Assembly: GCA_021827255.1 (NCBI GenBank)
Contig: JAKAWO010000115.1
Coordinates: 1 to 8,888, forward strand
Length of the DNA stretch: 8,888 bases
Direction: 5' to 3'
Source: Acidobacteriota bacterium
Lineage (GTDB): Bacteria; Acidobacteriota; Terriglobia; UBA7540
Under the pieces are notes generated by a model, which did no database searches, was not told where the DNA came from, and was given only the letters and a program-made list of their open reading frames with translations. Numbering within the stretch: the first letter of the stretch is position 1; every line of letters begins with the position of its first letter. Shown in pieces: positions 1 through 5,244 of the stretch. Both the position numbers and the translations under genes were made by a program.

Positions 1-329
1 GAAACAGACTCCGATTCTCCAAGCCCTCTGCCAAGTGCCGCCAGCCGCGAAAGCGAATCCGTTTCTGCCAGCGTTTCGGATGGAGTCCGAAAATAGGCCG
101 ATTGCTGCCCAAGCGAATCAGAAACCGCTTCAGATTCCGCCAGGGTCACCGCATAGCCGAACTGCTGCGCAATCGAGTCAGACAGGCTTTCAGATTCGGC
201 GAGCGTGACTGGAAACCCTTCACTCTTGGCCACTGAATCCGAAGTTGTTGGCGCGTCCGTGACGCCGCGCCCAAATCCTGCCACGCGCGCAATCGAGTCA
301 GACTGAGAAAGCGTTTCTGTAAGCGAGAC
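1..329 (-). repeat. 60-bp (20-residue) tandem repeats in the fibre-like gene
   Basis: In the translated frame SDS or TDS triplets recur exactly every 20 residues: QSDSIARVAG, TSDSVAKSEG, LSDSIAQQFG, VSDSLGQQSA and ETDSLSRLAA, with a further unit (ESESVS) at the edge. Each unit pairs an acidic VTLAESE-type strand with an SDS and a small hydrophobic strand. The DNA spacing is 60 bp with diverged third positions, so the array is not a recent slippage product. It continues beyond the window. Confidence 0.8.
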
Positions 330-965
330 CGTGTACGCGCCGGATGAGGTGAACGGGGTCGTCAGAATATCATTCGTCGTGTTGCCGGCATCGAAACTGA
401 CGGACTCGTTCGAGTGGGCATTCGAGTTTTGAATCACTACCTCTATCCCAATAACGTCACTTGCGCTGGCGCTTGGATTCGAGGCGCCGGAGAGACTAAG
501 GGTCAGAACGCCGGCCGCGCCGAGGCCCTGGGTGAAGGTCTGGTCTGCGATTCGAGCGACTTGGCTTCCGCTCGACGTCTCCTCCTCCAAGCAGACTTCA
601 GTGACCGTTAGATTGGAATTTGCGGACGTGACATTGAGGTTAAGCGCCCACGTTCCCGAAGGCCACGATGTCGAATTGGGAATCCCGCTCGCCGAGTAGA
701 GATTAAACTGCTCAGTCGTCCCCTTGGCGATCGTCGTAGTCAGCGAGCCTGTGGCTGCGCCCGAGGAAACCAGCGTCTGCGGGGCGAGTGATCCCATGCT
801 GTAGGTGGTGCCGGAGCAGTCCACGACGCCGGTCAGGCTGCTTGCAGCGTTGGACTCTGTCAGCGTCAAGTTTGCCGCGTGCAGGGGGCTCGCTAAAGCC
901 ATGAACCCCATAGCCGCCAGGATGAGCGCCCTGCCGTGGTTCGCCTGCGATGGACGAAGGTTCAC
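1..965 (-). CDS. Secreted repetitive fibre-like protein, C-terminus beyond the left edge (321+ codons)
   Basis: This frame is open from a GTG at 965 to the left edge. The GTG overlaps the preceding TGA (GTGA). Residues 1-31 form a classic signal peptide: basic start, ALILAAMGFMALA core and an LHA-A cleavage site. Residues 32 to about 212 are Ser/Thr/Asn-rich and beta-like (VDCSGTTYSMG, NSTSWPSGTWALNLNVTS), with two Cys (C54 region and EVCLEEE). From residue 213 on there are 20-residue repeats built on SDS(I/V)A and VTLAESES. Proteins with such SDS-type repeats occur among surface and fibre proteins. The export signal is odd for a virion protein, which normally assembles in the cytoplasm. It may be a cell-surface protein carried by the element or a host gene co-opted into the operon. 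Confidence 0.6.
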   Translation of the reverse strand, partial: MNLRPSQANHGRALILAAMGFMALASPLHAANLTLTESNAASSLTGVVDCSGTTYSMGSLAPQTLVSSGAATGSLTTTIAKGTTEQFNLYSASGIPNSTSWPSGTWALNLNVTSANSNLTVTEVCLEEETSSGSQVARIADQTFTQGLGAAGVLTLSLSGASNPSASASDVIGIEVVIQNSNAHSNESVSFDAGNTTNDILTTPFTSSGAYTVSLTETLSQSDSIARVAGFGRGVTDAPTTSDSVAKSEGFPVTLAESESLSDSIAQQFGYAVTLAESEAVSDSLGQQSAYFRTPSETLAETDSLSRLAALGRGLGESESV

Positions 966-1138
966 TGTCCGTATCCGCCAATCCCGTAGCCCAGCACCCC
1001 GTAGCCGCCTGGCGGGGCTAAAAGTGCTGGCTCGAAGCTCGAAAGAATCACTCCTACCGCCGGAATCTCCAGCGCGTAGAGTGGCTGCTTCTGCAATTGT
1101 CCGAGCTGCTGGAGCCAAGCCTGATTGCCCTGGATCAC
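962..1138 (-). CDS. Small Gly/Tyr-rich tailed protein, 58 aa
   Basis: The GTG at 1138 overlaps the preceding TGA as GTGA, with AGGTGG just upstream, and the TGA at 962-964 overlaps the next GTG in the same way. The protein begins MIQGNQAWLQQLGQLQKQPL, a Gln-rich amphipathic helix, continues through a hydrophobic IPAVGVILSSF and ends PPGGYGVLGYGIGGYGQ. That Gly-Tyr tail is low in complexity and likely flexible or aggregating. The frame opens further upstream to 1222, but that extension would lie within the previous gene and has no better start. I do not recognise a family. Its place between the minor tail protein and the fibre-like gene suggests a small tail or tip component. Confidence 0.5.
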   Translation of the reverse strand: MIQGNQAWLQQLGQLQKQPLYALEIPAVGVILSSFEPALLAPPGGYGVLGYGIGGYGQ

Positions 1139-1518
1139 GCCACCACCTGCCTGAACTTCAGCTTGAATTTGTAAAGTCCCGGGGCGCGATAGGCCGGCTG
1201 CCACGTCGTCCCTTCGAGCCAATAATTCGTGAAGCTCGATTGGCTCGCGTCAGGGTAGTAGCTGAACTGATTGCCAGCGAGCGCGTACTGCATGAAAGCG
1301 TTCCAGCTCTGAACGTCCGCTCCTGAAAGCACAGCCGCCATAGTGATTTCGAGAAAGCTGTCAATGCGCTCCAAAATGGATTCGCGCACCCCGCTCGAGC
1401 TGATGTTGTCATGCCGCGTGGCGACGGAGTTGTATGCGGCCACTTGCGTCGGCGGATAGGTGAACGGCAACGTGCTCACGCTCCCGCCCACTGCGTAAGT
1501 AATCTGTGGCCAAGCCAT
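1135..1518 (-). CDS. Minor tail protein (distal-tail-like), 127 aa
   Basis: The protein starts MAWPQITYAVGGSVSTLPFT and has a helix VRESILERIDSFLEITMAAV. A core SWNAFMQYALAGNQFSYYPD follows, then YWLEGTTWQPAYRAPGLYKF and KLKFRQV at the end. The closing pattern 'F.Y.PD...............W.P.....G.Y.F.L.FR' is one I associate with small minor tail proteins encoded directly after the tape measure, where distal-tail (hub) proteins sit. No signal peptide or membrane segment is present. The ATG at 1518 overlaps the tape-measure TGA and is preceded by AGGA. Its TGA overlaps the next GTG start. Functional assignment rests on motif feel and gene order. Confidence 0.55.
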   Translation of the reverse strand: MAWPQITYAVGGSVSTLPFTYPPTQVAAYNSVATRHDNISSSGVRESILERIDSFLEITMAAVLSGADVQSWNAFMQYALAGNQFSYYPDASQSSFTNYWLEGTTWQPAYRAPGLYKFKLKFRQVVA

Positions 1519-2429
1519 CAGTGTCCTACCGGCGCTCCGCGCTCGGCCGTGGTGGCATGAAGATTCACGCTGCCGCTGCGCACCGCCTCTGAAATCGAAG
1601 GCACCAGCGCCGTCGCCGCCTGCCGGCCGTCAATGTGCAGGTTGACAACGAGGGATGGCCCCATCGAGCCGGGCGCAAGCCCAGGACTGATCCCGCCGCC
1701 TGAGTACTCGCCGCCCGCTTCTCCGCCATATTCCATGCCCCGTCCATGATGGCCGTGCAGGCCGGACAGCGTGCGGCCGCCGCCGGGGCCGTGAGCGCGC
1801 CCGTGGCCGCCCGCCAGAACGGCCGCGCCCAGCCCTGCCGCCGCCCCGGCCACGGCGTAGAAAAGCGCCGCTGACTCAAACGCCGCTGCCGCCGCCGGCG
1901 GATTCCAGAACAGGTCCGCGAAGCCCACCGCCGTTTCGTAAATCGCGTGCACCAACGCCTGCGCCGCAATCGAAGCCAGCGTGGCCTTCAGCGCCTTCTC
2001 CATCGCCGCGCCCACCGAGTTGCCATAAACAATCGCCTGCGCCACGCTCGAGCCCATGGCCGAGGAGAACTTCATCAGTGAAATGCCGGACATCTCCGTT
2101 GCTTGCCGAATCTGCATCATGCGAAGCTCCAGCTCGGTGAACGCCGGCGCCGCGGTCGTCGCATAATTCGTCGTCTGTCGCAACTGGCGGTTGAACTGCC
2201 GTAGCGTCTCGCCGAGCGGACCGTATCCCCGCTGCGCGTGGCGCGAGAAGTTTTCGAGCGCCGCCGTCAGGACCGTGACATGCGTATTGCTCCGTCGCGC
2301 CCACTGCGACACGTCGAGGCCCATGTCCGCCAGGTTTCCCTTGAAGTTCTCGCGAAACTTGCGGATATGCTCCTGCGCGTTCTCAGGGTCCGCGCTGATT
2401 CGAAACAGTAGCCTTGTTGCCTTTGGCAT
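1518..2429 (-). CDS. Short phage tail tape-measure-like protein, 303 aa
   Basis: The N-terminal helical part (FRISADPENAQEHIRKFREN to residue 64) is followed by a Gln/Arg/Thr-rich helical segment (65-115) and MSGISLMKFSSAMGSSVAQA. Next come small-residue helices and a strongly hydrophobic Ala/Gly segment (about 178-207), a Gly/His-rich linker (208-256) and a C-terminal LVVNLHIDGRQAATALVPSI. The hydrophobic segment and 'V.IDG..' tail are usual at tape-measure C-termini. The length is small: typical tape measures run from about 600 to over 1500 residues, implying a very short tail or a degenerate or tailocin-like device. The start at 2429 is 25 bp after the membrane-protein stop, with a weak GGGGGC site. 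Its stop overlaps the next ATG by one base (TGATG). Confidence 0.65.
   Translation of the reverse strand: MPKATRLLFRISADPENAQEHIRKFRENFKGNLADMGLDVSQWARRSNTHVTVLTAALENFSRHAQRGYGPLGETLRQFNRQLRQTTNYATTAAPAFTELELRMMQIRQATEMSGISLMKFSSAMGSSVAQAIVYGNSVGAAMEKALKATLASIAAQALVHAIYETAVGFADLFWNPPAAAAAFESAALFYAVAGAAAGLGAAVLAGGHGRAHGPGGGRTLSGLHGHHGRGMEYGGEAGGEYSGGGISPGLAPGSMGPSLVVNLHIDGRQAATALVPSISEAVRSGSVNLHATTAERGAPVGH
2239..2393 (-). repeat. Direct repeat R1, copy 1 (tape-measure N-terminus)
   Basis: About 155 bp with roughly seven mismatches to 3535-3689, same orientation, spaced 1296 bp apart. It encodes tape-measure residues about 13-64. Together with copy 2 it brackets genes F and G. Confidence 0.85.
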
Positions 2430-2454
2430 ATTTGAAGCCCCCAGTTGCCCGTTG

Positions 2455-2775
2455 TCAGTCCTGAATCTTCAATCCTCCGTCCCGGCGGAATCGTTCCCTC
2501 AAAGCGACGATTCCCCGCCCCAGCCAGTAGTACAACGCGCCGTTCATTCCCGCAGCGATGATCCAGGCAACAAGCTGCCCCCGCGCCGACATGTCCATCG
2601 CTATGAACCCGAGGGGAAATTCGGGCGGGCACAGGACGAACGTCACGTCCTCCAAGAACGACGACACGCCAGCAAAGAGGTTGTGAGTGTTGATAAACCA
2701 CCACACCCCCGCAAGGGCGAACGTGACGGCAATGCCGAGCGCGGCTAGCCTTCGTGGAAGCGTCGATCTGCTCAT
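2455..2775 (-). CDS. Two-helix inner-membrane protein, 106 aa ('G')
   Basis: The ATG at 2775 follows GAGGAGGG, a strong Shine-Dalgarno at 2784-2791. A basic N-terminus (RSTLPRR) leads into hydrophobic helix 1 (about 10-27). A roughly 40-residue loop follows, including VLCPPEFPLGFIAMDMSARG, then helix 2 (about 67-88, VAWIIAAGMNGALYYWLG) and a basic tail (ALRERFRR). By the positive-inside rule both ends are cytoplasmic and the loop is periplasmic. Small membrane proteins of this shape with a 'CPP.FPLG' loop and 'NGALYY..G' second helix are familiar as uncharacterised proteins. It sits 20 bp after the hydrolase-like gene, inside the same repeat-flanked segment, so an immunity or partner role for F is possible. 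A holin is less likely because no lysis genes are nearby. Confidence 0.6.
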   Translation of the reverse strand: MSRSTLPRRLAALGIAVTFALAGVWWFINTHNLFAGVSSFLEDVTFVLCPPEFPLGFIAMDMSARGQLVAWIIAAGMNGALYYWLGRGIVALRERFRRDGGLKIQD

Positions 2776-2794
2776 AAGCGCAACCCTCCTCTGG

Positions 2795-3406
2795 TCATTT
2801 TGGGAACCGTTCCTTCAAGTCCTCAACCAGACCGCCGGGAAAAACGCTGTTCGGAGCGCGTATCCCACCTGCCCGCAGCACCTCCTCAACCCATTCCGCG
2901 CAATTGTGATACAGGACGTCGTAGCTTTGCGGATGCTTCCACGCCGCTGCGATGAACGCCTCCATCCTCGCCGCTTGCTCCGGCGTGACGTGAAGCGTGA
3001 CTTGCTCCTTGGGACTCCCGAAGTCACGCTCGACGTGGCCGGACACAGGGTGGGCCATCCCTCTCGTCACCAAGTACTCCAAGGGGAGCCCGCCGCTCAT
3101 CACATCCTCCGCTAGGCCCGCGCCCGCCGCCAGGTCCGAATCGGGTTCCAACCCGACCGCTGTGTCTCCGCCCACCGAGATGGTGGAATGGCCAAAAGGC
3201 TCAGCCGAGCTCGGCACCTCATATACCGTGACGGTCCCCGTCTGACCGCCCTTCGACCTTTCGCCCCCGCGGTGCGCCACGGGCACGCCCTCGGGTCGAC
3301 CCGCCTCCACCTCAAAGGTCATGCCGTCCAACTCGCTGATCGCCTCCTGAAACCGCTCCAGCGCCTCCTCAACGTCCGATTCGATACTGACCGAGAAATC
3401 AAGCAT
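2795..3406 (-). CDS. Tail-type N-terminus with permuted NlpC/P60-like cysteine hydrolase signature, 203 aa ('F')
   Basis: Residues 1-28 (LDFSVSIESDVEEALERFQE) resemble the gp10-like start of gene A. A linker and a beta-rich stretch TVTVYEVPSSAEPFGHSTIS follow, holding a candidate catalytic His (H73). YDVLYHNCAEWVEEVLRAGG (residues 162-181) holds a candidate nucleophile C169 at the start of a helix. His before Cys is the reverse of canonical NlpC/P60 order and fits the circularly permuted papain-like (LRAT-like) group. The G-H-x-x-I and Y-x-N-C-x-x-W/F pattern is one I know from C-terminal domains of RHS-type effectors. Likely chemistries are amide or ester hydrolysis in cell wall, lipid or protein, which the sequence cannot decide. 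No signal peptide is present. It precedes a membrane protein. An ordinary tail peptidoglycan hydrolase is the main alternative. Confidence 0.6.
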   Translation of the reverse strand: MLDFSVSIESDVEEALERFQEAISELDGMTFEVEAGRPEGVPVAHRGGERSKGGQTGTVTVYEVPSSAEPFGHSTISVGGDTAVGLEPDSDLAAGAGLAEDVMSGGLPLEYLVTRGMAHPVSGHVERDFGSPKEQVTLHVTPEQAARMEAFIAAAWKHPQSYDVLYHNCAEWVEEVLRAGGIRAPNSVFPGGLVEDLKERFPK

Positions 3407-3436
3407 TGCGCGCGTCCTTTCTCAGTTATCTCCGGT

Positions 3437-3460
3437 AGACTTTCGCTGTTCAGAAAGTCT
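3437..3460. other. Perfect 8-bp inverted repeat with 8-nt loop
   Basis: AGACTTTC and GAAAGTCT flank an eight-base loop in the 70-bp gap between the truncated tape-measure copy and gene F. No T-run follows in the direction of transcription, so it is not a standard terminator. It may be an mRNA processing hairpin, or a mark left at a recombination junction. Confidence 0.45.
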
Positions 3461-3476
3461 GCGGCTTTTCCCTTCG

Positions 3477-3728
3477 CTAAGACCGGCAGACAAAAGCAGC
3501 GATCTGCTCCAGCCGGCTGAAGCTCGCCTGCGCGTTGCGCGAGAAGTTTTCGAGCGCCGCCGTCAGGACCGTGACATGCGTATTGCTCCGTCGCGCCCAT
3601 TGCGCCACGTCCACGCCCATATCCGCCAGGCTTCCCTTGAAGTTCTCGCGGAACTTGCGGATATGCTCCTGCGCGTTCTCAGGGTCCGCAACAATTTTGA
3701 AAAGCGATTTGGTTGGGTCGTCGCTCAT
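3477..3728 (-). CDS. Truncated second copy of the tape-measure N-terminus, 83 aa
   Basis: Residues 9-67 match the start of the tape-measure gene at 1518-2429 with about six changes in 59 residues (shared ADPENAQEHIRKFRENFKG and QWARRSNTHVTVLTAALENF). At the DNA level 3535-3689 and 2239-2393 differ at roughly seven positions by eye. After the shared part the frame runs only 16 more codons (ASFSRLEQIAAFVCRS) to a TAG. The helical rod and membrane-spanning part of a tape measure are missing. An ATG with GAGGA about nine bases upstream is present, so a short protein may still be made, possibly able to bind the chaperones or tube. The first residues differ from the full copy, so it is not a simple recent tandem duplication of the whole gene. 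Confidence 0.6.
   Translation of the reverse strand: MSDDPTKSLFKIVADPENAQEHIRKFRENFKGSLADMGVDVAQWARRSNTHVTVLTAALENFSRNAQASFSRLEQIAAFVCRS
3535..3689 (-). repeat. Direct repeat R1, copy 2 (truncated tape-measure copy)
   Basis: Matches 2239-2393 at about 95 percent by eye and stays in the same reading frame. Similarity drops sharply on both sides. Confidence 0.85.
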
Positions 3729-3817
3729 GATTTAAGTCCTCACTCCTCAGTCGCCAGCCCCGAGCCGACCCTCGCCGTGCGCCGCCCGTGCGGCTCGCGA
3801 AGAGAGGCCAGGCGGCA

Positions 3818-4300
3818 TCACCTTCCGCACGGCGTCCCCACCCGGTCGAGTTGATAGAACACGCCGTTCCATAGCGTCACCAGCCGGTTCTCGTTACGGA
3901 TGAACAGCATGGTTCCGACATCCACGACTTCTCCGCCCCGGTGGTCGAGCGCGTCAACTTCCAGGACGGATTTGCACTTGATCCCAAGCTCCGAGGCGCT
4001 GATGTGGGAAGCTTGGAAGAACCTTGCACGTGACCAGCGCCTCTCTTTGTACAGCGGGTTAAAAATGCGAACGCGCTGACCAAATTCCATCTCAGCGGGC
4101 AGGTACGTCGCCCTTAGGCCAAGGAATGCCTTGTTGGGAGCCTCGGAAATGCCCGAAGTTGGAATCACCTTCTTGACCACCCAGTGGCCGCACACCGGCT
4201 GCGGCGGCTGCCGCGTGACCGCCGGGCGAAGTTTCGGCGCTGTCGCCGCCCCGCAAGGCACAGCAAGAAGCAGGATGCAGCCAACGATGGACATCTTCAT
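3818..4300 (-). CDS. Secreted hypothetical protein, 160 aa ('E')
   Basis: A Sec signal peptide is plain: MKMSIVGCILLLAVPCGAAT, with probable cleavage near ATA-AP. The mature part begins with a Pro/Arg stretch, then CGHWVVKKVIPTSGISE (C37), an ATYLPAEMEFGQ segment, a basic RRWSRARFF block, C109, and a C-terminal LFIRNENRLVTLWNGVFYQL with C158. I recognise the general type (small secreted proteins with a GxW start and a 'WNGVFY.L.R' end) but no function. The start at 4300 has GGGAGG four bases upstream and overlaps the stop of the short leader frame. It belongs to the accessory region between backbone tail genes. It could be a periplasmic partner or immunity-type protein, or an unrelated passenger gene. 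Confidence 0.6.
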   Translation of the reverse strand: MKMSIVGCILLLAVPCGAATAPKLRPAVTRQPPQPVCGHWVVKKVIPTSGISEAPNKAFLGLRATYLPAEMEFGQRVRIFNPLYKERRWSRARFFQASHISASELGIKCKSVLEVDALDHRGGEVVDVGTMLFIRNENRLVTLWNGVFYQLDRVGTPCGR

Positions 4301-4413
4301 AAGGCCTCCCTAGTGCTCCCCATCCTCATACAGAAGCCATTCACGAACTCGCCGGCGAAATGAAGATCCCCGGCCCCGACCACCAGCGCTGCCGTTACCC
4401 GTTTGGAACTCAT
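4297..4413 (-). pseudogene. Truncated copy of the gene-B start, 38-codon frame
   Basis: It begins MSSKRVTAALVVGAGDLHFA, the gene-B leader with one substitution, preceded by the same AAGGAGGAAGG site. After codon 20 the sequence departs from gene B and runs GEFVNGFCMRMG to a TGA. Its start overlaps the stop of the gene-A fragment as ATGA, and its own stop overlaps the ATG of the next gene as ATGA. It may therefore act as a leader that brings ribosomes to that gene. It is unlikely to make a functional protein on its own. Confidence 0.55.
4305..4310 (-). promoter_or_regulatory. Shine-Dalgarno of gene E
   Basis: GGGAGG on the minus strand lies four bases before the ATG at 4300 and inside the last codons of the 38-codon leader frame. 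It supports this start. Confidence 0.5.
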
Positions 4414-4574
4414 TGGCCTTCCTCCTTCCATTGCGTGTCAATCTGAAAGCGAGGGTGCTTCCTCCTCACGAGGTAGAACGAACCCCTCTGCTCGCCTTGC
4501 GTTGACAGCCTCGGCCTCATCATCTTGACCCTGCCGCTCGACGCGTCGAATCCCCACGTGATCGAGCCGAGCAC
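4353..4574 (-). repeat. Direct repeat R2, copy 1 (end of A plus start of B)
   Basis: Matches 6495-6716, same orientation, spaced 2142 bp apart. Only about two mismatches are seen in the first 188 bp, with more toward 4574. It covers the last part of gene A, the Shine-Dalgarno and the first 20 codons of gene B. Confidence 0.85.
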
Positions 4575-4577
4575 AAA
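4410..4577 (-). pseudogene. 3' fragment of a gene-A copy (end of D1 plus basic tail)
   Basis: This stretch encodes FVLGSITWGFDASSGRVKMM and the same basic tail as gene A, ending in the same TGA at 4410. It lacks the gp10-like N-terminus and most of D1. Upstream in this frame is only out-of-frame sequence from the end of gene C, so no sensible start exists. By eye it differs from gene A at two positions over the first ~190 bp of the repeat, which points to a recent duplication. It still contains the Shine-Dalgarno for the short frame that follows, and may survive for that reason. Confidence 0.65.
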
Positions 4578-4581
4578 GACG

Positions 4582-5196
4582 TTAGGGCCTACAGCCGTTG
4601 TAAGGGGCCTTGCATCCCCACTCCACCAGTTCGCACCGGAAGACCTCGACGGCATGCCGGTTATGGAAAGCCGAGGCCAGCCTCTCCATGGACGCGCAAA
4701 TCCGCGCCACCGGCAGGCCGGCGACCGCTGAGCCGGCATCGCACGTCACGTCAATCTCCATCGTGCCTCTGCGCCTCGGAACGGGGAGCTTCCACGGCGG
4801 CGTCAAAGAGTCCGGCGGCGGAGGCGGCTCGATGCGTTCCCTGCGAAACACCATCGGCCTCGGGGAAACGTCCCAAACCAGATTGAGCCCCTCAAGTCCC
4901 TCCGCCAGGCTCTTCATCTCCTGCGGCGAAATCCATTGCGTCAGGCCCAGCCAATACTGGGTTGTCCACGCCCCGGCGCGGGGACCACGCTCCTGCACCT
5001 GCCTAAAAATCGTTGGCATCGGGGGAAAGTCATACGAAATTGGCGCGACATAGACAAAGCGAATCGCGTAGTTCTTTTGCCCCAGCCACTCGGTCAGCAC
5101 AGCCGGACGCCGCTCCGGCTTCCTCTGTCCCGCCGCGCCAATCAAGGGAAGTGCCAGCAACAGCAAAAGCGTCTTTGCAGCCCACTTCGAAGTCAT
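4582..5196 (-). CDS. Secreted D2-domain protein, 204 aa ('C')
   Basis: A clear signal peptide (MTSKWAAKTLLLLLALPLIG then AAG) is followed directly by D2, residues 34-196, closely matching the second half of gene B (KNYAIRFVYVAPISY, LTQWISPQEM, MVFRRERIEPPPPP, MEIDVTCDAGSAVA, VEWGCK). The frame opens at a GTG at 5214, but the ATG at 5196 gives the better signal peptide and follows AAGGGCCA. The start context GGCCAATGA(C/G)TTC mirrors that of gene B, so C looks like a B copy lacking D1. The C-terminus is abnormal: where B continues for 18 residues after EWGCK, C ends after APYNGCRP. The point of change coincides with a junction to a fragment of gene A, so the last residues were probably replaced by recombination. 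Function unknown. Confidence 0.6.
   Translation of the reverse strand: MTSKWAAKTLLLLLALPLIGAAGQRKPERRPAVLTEWLGQKNYAIRFVYVAPISYDFPPMPTIFRQVQERGPRAGAWTTQYWLGLTQWISPQEMKSLAEGLEGLNLVWDVSPRPMVFRRERIEPPPPPDSLTPPWKLPVPRRRGTMEIDVTCDAGSAVAGLPVARICASMERLASAFHNRHAVEVFRCELVEWGCKAPYNGCRP
4609..5097 (-). repeat. Diverged repeat R3, copy 1 (D2 in gene C)
   Basis: Encodes the same D2 domain as 5302-5793, in the same orientation. Long blocks are identical, for example the Pro-rich turn and the CDAGSA segment, separated by substitutions and small length changes. It is clearly older than R1 and R2. Confidence 0.75.
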
Positions 5197-5244
5197 TGGC
5201 CCTTGTCTCTCCACGCCTCTCCTCTACCCGAAACCAGGCAACCT

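Noticed and set aside
1..329. Possible CRISPR array because of the regular 60-bp spacing
   Set aside because: Units are diverged, contiguous and in frame as 20-residue protein repeats, without identical repeats and unique spacers.
712..981. Minus-strand frame of 89 codons
   Set aside because: It overlaps the fibre-like gene in another frame; its translation is low in hydrophobic residues and lacks any motif, whereas the chosen frame gives a signal peptide and regular repeats.
805..1326. Plus-strand frame of 173 codons
   Set aside because: It is antisense to the fibre-like, 58-aa and minor tail genes, which have overlapping starts, a signal peptide and repeats. The plus frame has none of these.
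3477..3728. Insertion sequence or transposon as the cause of the duplications
   Set aside because: No transposase frame, terminal inverted repeats or short target duplications are visible at either repeat pair; homologous or replication-based duplication fits better.
3761..3797. 7-bp inverted repeat (CGAGCCG / CGGCTCG) around a 23-nt loop before the truncated tape-measure copy
   Set aside because: The long GC-rich loop and lack of a T-run make it unremarkable in DNA of this composition; not a terminator.
4582..5053. Plus-strand frames opposite gene C
   Set aside because: Antisense shadows; the minus frame carries a clean signal peptide and a domain shared with gene B.
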